Source of the DNA: Kineococcus rubinsiae
Lineage (GTDB): Bacteria; Actinomycetota; Actinomycetes; Actinomycetales; Kineococcaceae
Assembly: GCF_011839805.1 (NCBI RefSeq)
Contig: NZ_VWPY01000022.1
Location: 1 to 63,809 of the forward strand
Direction: 5' to 3'
Length of the DNA: 63,809 bases
Positions within the stretch are counted from its first letter, which is position 1, and each line of letters begins with the position of its first letter. This document shows positions 18,065-27,207 of this stretch, one piece after another. A program made the position numbers and the translations under genes. The notes under the pieces are model-generated. The model had not been told where the DNA came from and made no database searches. It saw only the letters and a list, made by a program, of their open reading frames with translations.

Positions 18065-19993
18065 TCATCGCTGCTGAGCGCTGTCGTCGACCTTCGGACC
18101 GGCGGTGTCTAGCGGTTCTGGCGTCCGCGACCGCGTCGGCGACGACGACGACGACAGCGTTGGCGTCGAGCTGGACGAGGTCAACGTGGGCGTGGAGCTG
18201 GACGATGCGGTCGGCTCGTCCGTCTCGGGGGCGTTGGTGGACGTTGAGGCACCGGTGGGGGTGATGGTCAGCACGTTGACTCCGTCTTGGACGTTGAAGG
18301 TCATCGTGGTCGTGTCCTGTGTGCTGGTGACTGCTTCGTCGTCGCCGTCGAGGTCGTCGACCCGCACGTCAGCGGCTTGGCCGAGGGTGAGGGTCATCTG
18401 CCGGGCGGCCAAGGTGCGGACCTTGGACCCGTCCCAGGTCGGTTCCTGCTGGTACACCGCCAGCACGAACGACCCGTCGCGCCGGCCCAGCAGCAGAGTG
18501 CGGGTGTCTTCGTCGACGCCATCGAGGTGGTAGGCCAGGGACGCCTCGACGTCCCCGGCGCCCTTGCCGGGGTCGCTGGTCAACGTGACCAGCTCCCTGA
18601 GCGTCTCGAAGGAGGGCTTGGGGGTGCCGTCGCTCTTCAGGAGCCCGAAGGACCCCTCGAACGAGCCGTCGTTCTTCTCATCGAGCAGCTCGTAGGTGAA
18701 GGTGCGGGCGATGCCCTGGCGGAAGTGGTCCAGGAACAGCTTCGGCAGCTGCTCGGTGACCTGGGCCTCGGGGGTGCCGGGGTAGCCGCCGCCGGCAGAG
18801 CCGTTGGTGTAGCCGGTCTCGGTCACCTGCACGGGCACGTCGCCCGCGGTGATGCGGTTGTTCTTCAGCACGGTGTCGGTGATCGACTCGTTCATCACCC
18901 ACTGGTTGCCGGGGTAGTCGTGCGCGACCCCGTAGTCGACCCAGTCGCTGAGGTCGCCCAGGGCCTCGTACTTGGCGGTGGTGTTGGTGTCGGCCAAGGA
19001 CGGGGCGAGGATCGGGATGTCCTTGGTCGCCGGGTCACCGTCGTAGGCCTCGGCGACCTGTCGAGTCCACTCGCGGGTCTCGCTCGCCCAGTCTCCGCCG
19101 GTGAGGTCGTTCTCGTTCTGGCCTTCGACCGCGTCGATCGCGGTCGGCAGCTCCTTCTTGATCATGTCCTTGAGTGCTTCGGGGTCGGCGTTCTGCCGGG
19201 GGTCCTGCACCATCGTGATGCCGATGCCCAGCGGGGCCAGGTCGTCATCGACGAAGGAGCTGACCTGGCTGGAGCCGGTGCCCCACCCGTCGCGCAGGTG
19301 CCGGAAGCCCAGCTCCTGTAGCCGCTTGGCGACCATGTCCTGGTCGGCGTAGGGGGTGTTGCCGTAGGTCAGGTGGGTGCCGACACCGAGGGAGTCGGTG
19401 AAGCAGTCCGCCGGCAGCGCCTGGTGCGACTCGACGCCCCCCGCGGCGGCGTCCAGGGCGGCGGTCGCGGCCAGGGTCCTGGCCTGCCGGGCGGTCTGGC
19501 TCAGGCGGGCGGGGTTGTCGCACGTCTCGGCCTTACCGGGCAGAGACCCGGTCACCTCATCGGTGCCGCCGGCAGCGTCGGCATCGCCCGCTGACCCCCC
19601 GTCGTTCTCAGCATCCTCCTCATCAGACTCGTCGTCGGACTCGTCATCGTCGCCGGAGACCAGGTCTTTGATCGCCGCCCAGGCCTTCTCCAGGGCGTTC
19701 TGGTCGTCGGGGTCGGCGGCCTGCGGCGCGTCGGCGTCGAGCGTGGGGTCGGCCGTGCGGCTCTCGGCGTCCTCGCTGGTCGTCGATGCGCTCGAGGTTG
19801 GGCGCGACGACGGCGTAGCCGTCGAAGACGGAAGCGACGTGGAGGTAGCGGTAGACGTGGAGCTCGGGGTGGACGTGGACGTCGGGGTGGGTGCGGCGTG
19901 GGCGGGGCCGGCGAGCAGGCCCGTGCCGCCGGCGGTCAGAGCCAGCGCCAGCGCGAAGCTGCGGGCCGCCGCGGCGGGACGTCGAGTGGGCAT
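18065..19993 (-). CDS. Secreted GH-A clan glycoside hydrolase-like protein
   Basis: 642 residues. A signal peptide (11-34, ending AHA) is followed by a Ser/Thr linker (35-78), the motif APQAADPDDQ (89-98) and an acidic run (113-132). A TIM-barrel-like catalytic domain follows (about 200-500): SLGVGTHLTYGNTPY, RHLRDGWG, EGQNEND (Glu294, acid/base candidate) and VQVTETGY (Glu392, nucleophile candidate). After it comes a beta-rich domain with SFVLAVYQQEPTW, then a second Ser/Thr-rich tail with no membrane anchor seen. Substrate unknown. ATG 19993 follows GGAGAG; upstream in-frame sequence is rejected. Signal peptide and linker resemble the next gene upstream, from which it is 95 bp away. Confidence 0.8.
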   Translation of the reverse strand: MPTRRPAAAARSFALALALTAGGTGLLAGPAHAAPTPTSTSTPSSTSTATSTSLPSSTATPSSRPTSSASTTSEDAESRTADPTLDADAPQAADPDDQNALEKAWAAIKDLVSGDDDESDDESDEEDAENDGGSAGDADAAGGTDEVTGSLPGKAETCDNPARLSQTARQARTLAATAALDAAAGGVESHQALPADCFTDSLGVGTHLTYGNTPYADQDMVAKRLQELGFRHLRDGWGTGSSQVSSFVDDDLAPLGIGITMVQDPRQNADPEALKDMIKKELPTAIDAVEGQNENDLTGGDWASETREWTRQVAEAYDGDPATKDIPILAPSLADTNTTAKYEALGDLSDWVDYGVAHDYPGNQWVMNESITDTVLKNNRITAGDVPVQVTETGYTNGSAGGGYPGTPEAQVTEQLPKLFLDHFRQGIARTFTYELLDEKNDGSFEGSFGLLKSDGTPKPSFETLRELVTLTSDPGKGAGDVEASLAYHLDGVDEDTRTLLLGRRDGSFVLAVYQQEPTWDGSKVRTLAARQMTLTLGQAADVRVDDLDGDDEAVTSTQDTTTMTFNVQDGVNVLTITPTGASTSTNAPETDEPTASSSSTPTLTSSSSTPTLSSSSSPTRSRTPEPLDTAGPKVDDSAQQR

Positions 19994-20088
19994 GGTGCTC
20001 TCCTTCGAGAGAGGGGAGGTGCCGCCGCCACGGCGGCGGAGCTGGTGCGGCAGCCGTGCGCGGGCGCCGGCGTCCGGGCGTCCGCGGG

Positions 20089-21993
20089 TCACGACTGGTC
20101 CCCGACGTCGCTAAACTCCCGCGCGTACGCCTTCGCGGACTGGGGCATCTTCGTGCCGCCCAGCAGGGCCCAGTTGTTGTCGTCCTTGTCGATCTCGAAC
20201 AGGGACTCAGCCAGCACCTGTCCGGCGCCGGAACCGGCGTGCTGTGAGAAGAAGGAGTGCATCCCGGTGATGAAGCCGGGCGCGTCGCCGTTCTTGGCTG
20301 ATCCGTTCCACTCCGGCAGCACCAGCGGCACCCCGGCCGCCTGCGCGGTCTCGCGGTGAGCTTCCAGCCCCTTCGGGCCGCCGCCACCGTCGCGCTCGTC
20401 GAGGGCTGGGGTGAACGCTTCCTCGGTGGCCGCGTAGGGGTAGTGGTTGTAGTAGTCGACGCCGTAAGCGTCCAGCGTGCCCTCGACGATCAGGTCGGAG
20501 CTGTCGCCGTCGTAGCCGTTGGACTCCTTGTTCATGGTCAGCGTCAGCAGCGCGTCGGGGACGATCTTGCGCTGCAGGGCGCGGTAGCGGGTCCAGGCGT
20601 CGCGGAAGTCCTGGGTCTGCTCGGCCGTGACGGCCCAGGGGTACCAGTTGCCGTTCAGCTCCCACGCCAGGCTGATGAACAGGCTGCCATTGCGCTCGCC
20701 CCACCCGTTCTTGATGTTGGTGAGCTGCCTGGTCCAGTTCGCGTCGTAGTCGCCGGCCGCGGCCTTGGCCCACGACCCGCCGTCCTCGAACGGGGAGACC
20801 GACACGATCAACGACTTGCTCCACGTGTCCGCGCCGTACTCCCCGCCGTCCTGGAGCTGGGGGACGTCGATGCCGGTGCTGCCGCCGTTGGCCCACGTCG
20901 TGGCGATCTCGGCCGGCGCCCCACGCAGGTCCCCAATGCCGTCGGGGTCACCGGCTGCGCCGGAGAGCCAGTCCCCGTCGGCGACGTCAGCGCGGGTGAC
21001 ACCCTCAGCGGCAGTCGGTGAATCGTCCGTTACGAGATCGCCGGGCTGTGGCTCGGCGACGGTCTTCGTGCCGTCGCCTTCCCCGCAGTCCGAAGCCGCC
21101 GCAGCCTTCTTCCGGGTCTCCTCGCTGAAGGTGGGCGCCGCGGTCGGACCGTCGCTGACGGCGTAGTCCTCGGACTGCTGGCCTCCGCCCTCCTCGGCGA
21201 TGCTCTGCTGGTCCTGCCTCTGAGTGACCACGCACACGTCGCCACCGGTCGAGGTCCTCGACGGAGTGCTGGTCGAGGCGGGGGACGGAGTGCTCGTCGA
21301 GGACGGCCGCGGGTCGTCCTCCTCCTGCCCCCTGTTGTCGTCAGTCGACGTCGGTGACGGCGAGCTGGTGGAGGTGGGGGTACTGGTGGAGGTTCCTGAG
21401 CCGGCGGCGGTGTCCTCCGGGGTCGCCGCATCCTCACTATCGTCATCGCCGGTGATCCAGCCGACCAGCTTCGACCACCACCCGTCAACGTCGTCCTGGT
21501 CGTCAGGATCAGCGGCCTTGGGCGCGTCCTCGGGCAGGAAGATGAGCGTCTGCGCCTGGTCGGTGGCCTCGACGGTCAAGGTGGTCGTGCCCTCGGACTG
21601 CTTCGCGCCTAGGTCGGAGTCGGCGGCCGGGACCATGCTTCCGTCCTCGAGCGCGGCGGTCTCGGCGGCGATGGCATCTCCGTCGACGCTCAGCGTCAGC
21701 TTCCGTGGCTCCGCCTTCTTGTTCTGGCTCTGGGGCTTCTGGAGGAACGACACCGTGGTGCCTCCACCGGGGACACCGGCGGTCTTGACCACGGTGGAGT
21801 CATCGCCGCCGCCCCAGGTGACCTCGAGCCAGCTGCCTGACGTAGCGCTCGGAGTGGAGGGCGATGTGGGTGCGGCTGTGGACGTAGATGGTGCGGCGTA
21901 GGCAGGGCCGGCGAGCAAACCGGCGCCGCCGGCGGTCAGGGCCAACACCAACGCGAAGCTGCGGGCAGCCGGTGGGCGTCCTTGCGTAGACAT
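20089..21993 (-). CDS. Secreted GH26-like glycoside hydrolase
   Basis: 634 residues. A signal peptide nearly identical in style to the neighbour (RSFALVLALTAGGAGLLAGP) precedes a small beta-rich domain (about 52-155), then APKAADPDDQDD, an acidic segment and a Ser/Thr-Pro linker (199-250). The C-terminal catalytic domain (about 340-630) has ISLAWELNGNWYPW (Glu445, acid/base) and LVLPEWNG (Glu561, nucleophile), the GH26 pattern of beta-mannanases and lichenases. His usually precedes the acid/base Glu in GH26 (HEMNG); here it is Trp. ATG 21993 is supported by AAGGAGAG. Likely acts on plant or cell-surface polysaccharide; substrate not determinable. Confidence 0.8.
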   Translation of the reverse strand: MSTQGRPPAARSFALVLALTAGGAGLLAGPAYAAPSTSTAAPTSPSTPSATSGSWLEVTWGGGDDSTVVKTAGVPGGGTTVSFLQKPQSQNKKAEPRKLTLSVDGDAIAAETAALEDGSMVPAADSDLGAKQSEGTTTLTVEATDQAQTLIFLPEDAPKAADPDDQDDVDGWWSKLVGWITGDDDSEDAATPEDTAAGSGTSTSTPTSTSSPSPTSTDDNRGQEEDDPRPSSTSTPSPASTSTPSRTSTGGDVCVVTQRQDQQSIAEEGGGQQSEDYAVSDGPTAAPTFSEETRKKAAAASDCGEGDGTKTVAEPQPGDLVTDDSPTAAEGVTRADVADGDWLSGAAGDPDGIGDLRGAPAEIATTWANGGSTGIDVPQLQDGGEYGADTWSKSLIVSVSPFEDGGSWAKAAAGDYDANWTRQLTNIKNGWGERNGSLFISLAWELNGNWYPWAVTAEQTQDFRDAWTRYRALQRKIVPDALLTLTMNKESNGYDGDSSDLIVEGTLDAYGVDYYNHYPYAATEEAFTPALDERDGGGGPKGLEAHRETAQAAGVPLVLPEWNGSAKNGDAPGFITGMHSFFSQHAGSGAGQVLAESLFEIDKDDNNWALLGGTKMPQSAKAYAREFSDVGDQS

Positions 21994-22503
21994 GGGGGCT
22001 CTCCTTGGTGGAAGGGGGGACCGCTGTGGCGTGGAGGCGAGGTGGACGGGCGCCAACCACGACGCCTGGGCGCTGCCAGACGAGGACCTCGTGCAGCCCA
22101 CGCGGAACGAGCCGTGGGGAGCTGTTGTCGGCCCAGCCGGGGATGAGCTGGTGATCTCGCGCCGCTCACCGCGCGAGGAGCCAGGGAAGGCAGCCACAGC
22201 ATCCGCCGCGTCTCCTCACAGGATAAAAGTGCGCGTCGCGTGACCCATGAAACCACGCAGCGTCCCACGCTCCTAGACCATCTGTGACTTGTTGCGGGAC
22301 ACGTTGACTCTGTAGGACTAATCCATACTCTGTGCAGGTCGCGGGAAGGCGCGACACCTCGGGGAGGGACGCGACATCGGGCGCCCGACGTTGATGGCGT
22401 CTCTGCCGGAAGTGGAGCCGCGCGCTAACCTGCCTGCGAAGATGAGAGGGCCCATCCGAACGAAGTGGGCAGACGACGACAGCGGACCGGGTGGGGCTAA
22501 CCA
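21994..22503. other. Divergent intergenic region, no gene seen
   Basis: About 0.5 kb between the leftward glycosidase pair and the rightward regulator module. It must hold promoters for both. A possible TTGACT -35 lies at 22304 but no well-spaced -10 is clear. No RNA or repeat recognised. Confidence 0.5.
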
Positions 22504-23325
22504 GTGGGAAAACGTGAGCTAGCGGAGGAGCAGCCTCCTATTGCTCGCGCCCTGGATTACCTGATGCGCAATCACCGCGACGCGGACGGAAATCCTGCGA
22601 CCGCCGACCGGATCGCCGCTGGCATCGGACAGAAAAGCATCTCGGCGCCCTACATCTACGCCTTGCGCTCGGGCATAAAAAGAAATCCGACCGTAGGAAC
22701 GCTTCAACTGCTCGCGAGTTACTTTGACGTAGGTGTCGGCTTCTTCTTCGAGGACGACCCGGCCGTTGCTTACAGCCGATCGCACGAGCTCCCGTCGGCA
22801 AGCCCTTCCGCTGGGGACCCCGACACAGAGGACCCGGCAACGAGCGAAGCAGCCACCGAGGGCCCTGATGACGAGGCCACCTTGCCGTCCGCAGGGGAGC
22901 AAGACTCCGCCCCGGTGACGGTCGATCTCGCCGCCCGGATCGAGACGCTGTTCCGCTTGCGTCTGCGCCCCGACGGGGCTCCGTGGAGTCTGCGCCAGGT
23001 CAGCGCGGCAGCCAAGGCTCGGGGAGTCACCCTGTCGGTGGGCTTCATCCACGACCTGCGGCGCGGAATGAAGGACAACCCGTCCAAGCAGCAGCTGGAG
23101 TGCCTGGCTGAGATCTTCGACGTGCGTCCGGGCTACTTCTTCGACGACGACGACACCTTGGCCGCGGTGAACGAGCGGTTGGAGATGCTCGGCGCCTTCG
23201 AGGACGAGCAGGCCTCGCAGATCGCACTGCGGGCCCGCAACCTGACTCCACACGACTACCGGATGGTCACCGCACTGATCGACCAGGCCACACGGGCGAA
23301 CAGGGAGCAAGCTTCAGGGGAGTAG
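22504..23325 (+). CDS. Double XRE/EspR-like helix-turn-helix regulator
   Basis: 273 residues with two copies of the same HTH module. Copy 1 (about 12-80) contains TADRIAAGIGQKSISAPYIYALRSGIKRNPTVGTLQLLASYFDV and FFFEDD. Copy 2 (about 145-235) contains WSLRQVSAAAKARGVTLSVGFIHDLRRGMKDNPSKQQLECLAEIFDV and YFFDDDD. Each ends in the FFxD motif after the HTH, as in the mycobacterial nucleoid/ESX regulator EspR. An acidic linker (95-140) joins them. EspR binds as a dimer with one HTH per chain; here one chain may bridge two sites. GTG start at 22504. It leads a rightward module with a protease and a membrane protein. Confidence 0.82.
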   Translation: MGKRELAEEQPPIARALDYLMRNHRDADGNPATADRIAAGIGQKSISAPYIYALRSGIKRNPTVGTLQLLASYFDVGVGFFFEDDPAVAYSRSHELPSASPSAGDPDTEDPATSEAATEGPDDEATLPSAGEQDSAPVTVDLAARIETLFRLRLRPDGAPWSLRQVSAAAKARGVTLSVGFIHDLRRGMKDNPSKQQLECLAEIFDVRPGYFFDDDDTLAAVNERLEMLGAFEDEQASQIALRARNLTPHDYRMVTALIDQATRANREQASGE

Positions 23326-23418
23326 TCCCACCTTCAATCACTACGCCCCGTTACAACCGGTGATCACCCTTGGCGCCGTTGTGACCTGAGTCGGCGTTGG
23401 GTGCTTCAATACCTCGCG

Positions 23419-23985
23419 ATGAGCGTCGGTAGAGGTAACGAGCGGGAGTGTGTGGGCGACGAGCCCAGCACGGCGGAGCGTCGTCGCCGGTGCGCCGTCC
23501 GGCTGGACCAGCTCGGGGTACGGCCGGGGATCTCGCGACGCCGTCTGATCCGGCTGCTGGAGCGGCAGGAGGGGCGTCCCATCCGGGTGGTGCACGACGG
23601 TGAGAACGGGCACCTTCGGGGGTACTCCGCTGGCGTGTCCGCCAGCGTGGACCGCCTGACCCACGCCGACCGCATCGTGATCACGGTTGCTGACCCGCTC
23701 CGCTCGGAGCGAGCCAAGCACGCCGAAGCCCACGAGTGGGCCCACCTGATCCTCGACCCTGGGTCCCGCGAGCTCCTGTCGACCTCGGTGCAGGCAGGGC
23801 CTGACGCCCCGTCGGGCGTGCACTACAAGTGCAACGTCAGCGATGAGGTCGAGCGCGAGGTCGAAATCACCGCCTACCTCCTGCAGCGGTACATGGACAT
23901 GCCGCTGATCTTGGAGAGCATGCCTGCCCAGTCCGAGCTCGGCTCGGTCCTGGCTCGCCGCGTCGGTGGCCTTGACCCTCTCTGA
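23419..23985 (+). CDS. ImmA/IrrE-like zinc metallopeptidase
   Basis: 188 residues with the zincin motif HEWAH (105-109) inside RAKHAEAHEWAHLIL, followed by EREVEITAYLLQRYMDMP, which supplies the third ligand region. Such proteases cleave XRE-family repressors or regulate responses through them, and usually sit beside the target regulator, as here with the double-HTH protein. The N-terminal 50 residues are basic and helical. ATG 23419 is used; 23401 is also open. Its end overlaps the next gene by 20 bp, so translation is coupled. Confidence 0.82.
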   Translation: MSVGRGNERECVGDEPSTAERRRRCAVRLDQLGVRPGISRRRLIRLLERQEGRPIRVVHDGENGHLRGYSAGVSASVDRLTHADRIVITVADPLRSERAKHAEAHEWAHLILDPGSRELLSTSVQAGPDAPSGVHYKCNVSDEVEREVEITAYLLQRYMDMPLILESMPAQSELGSVLARRVGGLDPL

Positions 23986-25414
23986 CGGCTTTGCCTGGGC
24001 AGTCGGGGTCCTCGCCGGCCTGTCCTTGGTGGCCTGCTTCGCTATGCGCGACCTGCTCGCTGGCGGCGTCCCTGAGGATCGGATGCGGGGGCTGTTGCCC
24101 GGGCAGGTGCTGTGGGAGACGCGAGGCAACCTCACTGCACGGGGTGAGCACGCACTCAAGGCGCAGCGGTCGCAGTGGCTCGCGCTGGCCTTCAACACCA
24201 TCACCCTCGCGCTCTACTGCCGGCCCGTGGCGTGGTGGTTGGAGACATGGACCGCACCGGGTGCGGCCTGGGTGGCCAACCTCGTGGGGGCCTCCCTGGC
24301 GGCCCTCTTCGCTCTAGATGGCTTGATCTACTCCCTGGCCGGGGATCGCGCGCACCGGCTGGTGCGGATGAACCACCTGTTCGCCGCCGCCTGCCTGGTG
24401 CTCATCGTCGCGCCGTGGTTCGTGCAGCCACCACAGCCTCGTGGGCCTGCACTGGATGAGTTCGTCAACTACTACCAACCCACGTGGGCGAGCTTCGTCT
24501 CCACGCTGGGAATGGCGGTCTACCTACCGGTGACCTGCCTGGGCCTGGCCGTCTTTGCCTGGCGTGCAGCCAAGCGGGAGTACGACCGCGCGGTCCGGAT
24601 CAGTTTGCGCCTGGTAGCGATCGGCGCGTCCGCGACGATGTCGATCGTGGGCAGCCAGTTGGCTCTGAGCCTGAGCTGGACGTTGGGTGCTCCTCTGTGG
24701 AGTGAGAACGAGGCCGCGCTTCTGCAGCTGAGCTGCGTCTTCTTCTCCAGCATGCTCCTCGTCGTCGGCTGCGCGTGGGCGCCACTGACCTTCTCCCACC
24801 GCGTCCGCGTCAGCCGCTTCCTTATGCGGCTGTGGGAGGACGACGTGCACACCCTGCGCCCGATGTGGCGTCTGCTGGGCAACGTCCACCGGACCGCCTA
24901 CGAACCCGTCGGCGATCTGCAGACGGCCTCCACCCCAGCCGACCTGCAGGAGCAGCGGCACCGCCTGGCCATGGAGCTGCTCGACCACGGCCCGATGCTG
25001 GCTCAGTACCTGTCTGCGACGGGTCGCGAGAAGGCGGAACGACTCACGGGCCACGGCGCCACGGACTCTTCCCGGCACCGGGCTCTACGTGCCCTCGCTC
25101 CGCGGCTGTACCCGCTGCTTCGCCTGGTCGGAGGCTTCGCACCCGTCCGGGCCACCCGCCTGTGGCGCTGGCTCAGCGAGACCCCGCTGGCCTCCCAGGC
25201 CGCAGTGGATGCGGCCTGCGCCCGAGCCGCGGTCAAGATCGTGCTGGCGAAGGCCGGCCCGGCCGAGGAAGCAACGCCGGTCTTGACGCCGATCTTGTGG
25301 TCTGAGGACGAGGTCGTGGGCTACCTGCGTCAGCTCATCCGGGCCAACGGCAAGCCCACGGTGCAGGCGGCGGCGACCGGGGCCCAGGTGGTCATGCTGG
25401 CCGAGAGGACGTGA
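23966..25414 (+). CDS. Polytopic membrane protein (MAB_1171c/DUF6545-like)
   Basis: 482 residues. Seven or so hydrophobic segments fill the N-terminal 270 (first at 8-27, last about 240-265), followed by a cytoplasmic helical domain (about 280-482) with RPMWRLLGNV, RHRLAMELLDHGPML and SEDEVVGYLRQLI. The N-terminal membrane bundle plus this DUF6545-like tail matches actinobacterial MAB_1171c-type proteins, which are typically encoded next to XRE and ImmA/IrrE genes. Biochemical role unknown; sensor or transporter are both proposed. GTG 23966 overlaps the protease gene. Confidence 0.72.
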   Translation: MALTLSDGFAWAVGVLAGLSLVACFAMRDLLAGGVPEDRMRGLLPGQVLWETRGNLTARGEHALKAQRSQWLALAFNTITLALYCRPVAWWLETWTAPGAAWVANLVGASLAALFALDGLIYSLAGDRAHRLVRMNHLFAAACLVLIVAPWFVQPPQPRGPALDEFVNYYQPTWASFVSTLGMAVYLPVTCLGLAVFAWRAAKREYDRAVRISLRLVAIGASATMSIVGSQLALSLSWTLGAPLWSENEAALLQLSCVFFSSMLLVVGCAWAPLTFSHRVRVSRFLMRLWEDDVHTLRPMWRLLGNVHRTAYEPVGDLQTASTPADLQEQRHRLAMELLDHGPMLAQYLSATGREKAERLTGHGATDSSRHRALRALAPRLYPLLRLVGGFAPVRATRLWRWLSETPLASQAAVDAACARAAVKIVLAKAGPAEEATPVLTPILWSEDEVVGYLRQLIRANGKPTVQAAATGAQVVMLAERT

Positions 25415-25464
25415 GGGCTGTTTTCAATCGACCGTCCTCGGCATCCGTCTCGTACCGTGAGCCC

Positions 25465-26073
25465 ATGTCGTTCCCGTGGGCAGTCCTCCCCCCGAGCACC
25501 TGGGGCCTTCGCAGCCCTGTGCTCCTGGTCGACGAGAGCCACCTGACCCTCGAACCGACCGACCTGCCGGCCTTGGGCTTCGTTCCGCTGGAGTACGCAG
25601 TGGACCACCCTGAGACTCTCCCCACCGCCGACGTCCTGCGGGTTGACCTATGGCCCGCAGAGGGCAGCGGTGCACGGTTGTTCAAGGCCAGTGAGACCCA
25701 GCGGACGCCCCTCGACGCCTGGGGAGTGCTGCGTCCCGCTCGCCCCACCCGACCGGCTGCAGGCTGGGAGGCCCGCGAGGCTCTGCGCCCGGCAGCCCCC
25801 GACCACTTCACCGTGGAGCAGCTGCGCCAGTCCGTAGCTCGAGAGGGTCGCCTGCTGCTGCTCACCGGCGACTTGGGCACCTTCTGGTCGTCGCTGGACG
25901 AGGCGGGACTTCCGGATCGTCGTGAGGTCACCACCGGTGGCCTCATCGCGTGGGTCGCCGACGGCGGCCCGGACGGTCCTTCCGTCACTGAGAGTGCGTC
26001 GCAGCGAGCCAATGTGCGACGCCGCGGGCCCCTGAGCCGGCTGCTGTCGCGACCTGCTGGAGCTTCGGCCTGA
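25465..26073 (+). CDS. Hypothetical protein, end of the XRE/IrrE module
   Basis: 202 residues, not recognised. It begins MSFPWAVLPPSTWGLRSPVL and is rich in Leu/Pro/Arg, with LLLTGDLGTFWSSLDEAGLP near residue 145. No signal peptide, membrane segment or catalytic motif is visible. It lies 50 bp after the membrane-protein gene in the same direction and converges with the ABC ATPase gene, so it is probably the last gene of the module. Confidence 0.65.
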   Translation: MSFPWAVLPPSTWGLRSPVLLVDESHLTLEPTDLPALGFVPLEYAVDHPETLPTADVLRVDLWPAEGSGARLFKASETQRTPLDAWGVLRPARPTRPAAGWEAREALRPAAPDHFTVEQLRQSVAREGRLLLLTGDLGTFWSSLDEAGLPDRREVTTGGLIAWVADGGPDGPSVTESASQRANVRRRGPLSRLLSRPAGASA

Positions 26074-26157
26074 CCCTGGACCAGCAGGCTTCGATCACCT
26101 CCACCACTGGCAGGGTGCGCAAGAGCTGCGCCAGCTCACAACAGTCTCTCCTGCGAC

Positions 26158-27156
26158 CTAGCCCTCGGTCTTAGGTCCCGTCAGGGCCATGACCGTCTCC
26201 TTAAGACTGGCTCGACGGCTCGTCAGCTCACTCAGGGGCACGCGGGCTCGAGCAGCTGCACGGCCGATCACTTCAGCGTCCAAGCCCCGCACCTCGAAGG
26301 CGCCCTCTTTCAGCATCGTCAGTGATCGCGGCTGGTCTCGAGTGCCGTGGGCCGTCGACGGCGAAGACAGTGACGAGTCCGCTCCCACCGTGGTGCGCAG
26401 GAGACCGCTGAGTAGGTCTCGCAGGTCGTGGGGTTCGGGGGAGCGGACCACGATCCCGCCGGCGTCGGCGCGTTGCATGAACACGGTCATCGGTTCATCG
26501 GCCAGAACTCTGCCCCCTGCGATGACCACGAGGTGGTCGGCAGTGAGGGCTAGTTCGGTGAGCAGATGCGAGGAGACGAAGACCGTGCGGCCCTGTGCCG
26601 CCAGGTCGCGCATCAGCTGACGCATCCAGTGGATGCCCTCGGGGTCCAGACCGTTGAGCGGTTCGTCGAGCAGCAGGGTGCGCGGGTTACCCAGCACGGC
26701 TCCGGCGAGGCCCAGCCGCTGACACATGCCGAGCGAGAGGGCTCCCACACGCCGGTCGACTGCTGCTGTGAGACCGACGAGCTCGAGCGCGTGGTCGACG
26801 TCGGCGCGGGTCAGGCCGGTGAGGGCGGCCAGGCAGCGCAGGTGGTCGCGAACGGTCCGTCCAGGATGCGCGGCCTTGGCGTCGATCAGCACCCCCAGGG
26901 CCCGCATCGGCGCAGGATGCTCCGCGAAGGGTCGTCCCTCGACGTGTACGGTGCCGGCGGTGGGCTGGTCCAGCCCTGCGATCAGGCGCATGACGCTGGA
27001 CTTGCCCGCTCCGTTGGGTCCGACGAAGCCGGTGACTTGCCCCGCACGCGCACTGAAGGTGACGTCGTCGACGACGACACGCGGTGCGGCAGTGGAACGG
27101 CGCCGCGTGCGGAGAGGGCCGGGGTAGACCCGGCGCAGGTTGCTGACTTCGATCAT
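26158..27156 (-). CDS. ABC transporter ATP-binding protein
   Basis: 332 residues, ATPase of an ABC-2-type exporter. Walker A GPNGAGKSS (46-54), signature LSLGMCQRLGLA, Walker B RTLLLDEPLNGLDPEG and the H-loop SSHLL are all intact. The C-terminal extension after the H-loop (about 215-332) is typical of multidrug or bacteriocin-type exporters. The permease gene lies just upstream (51 bp apart), giving a two-gene leftward operon. Substrate unknown. Confidence 0.92.
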   Translation of the reverse strand: MIEVSNLRRVYPGPLRTRRRSTAAPRVVVDDVTFSARAGQVTGFVGPNGAGKSSVMRLIAGLDQPTAGTVHVEGRPFAEHPAPMRALGVLIDAKAAHPGRTVRDHLRCLAALTGLTRADVDHALELVGLTAAVDRRVGALSLGMCQRLGLAGAVLGNPRTLLLDEPLNGLDPEGIHWMRQLMRDLAAQGRTVFVSSHLLTELALTADHLVVIAGGRVLADEPMTVFMQRADAGGIVVRSPEPHDLRDLLSGLLRTTVGADSSLSSPSTAHGTRDQPRSLTMLKEGAFEVRGLDAEVIGRAAARARVPLSELTSRRASLKETVMALTGPKTEG

Positions 27157-27207
27157 GGGGACCTCCTGAGGCGGCGGTGTTGCAACGCGACGTCGGTGTT
27201 GAGGCGG

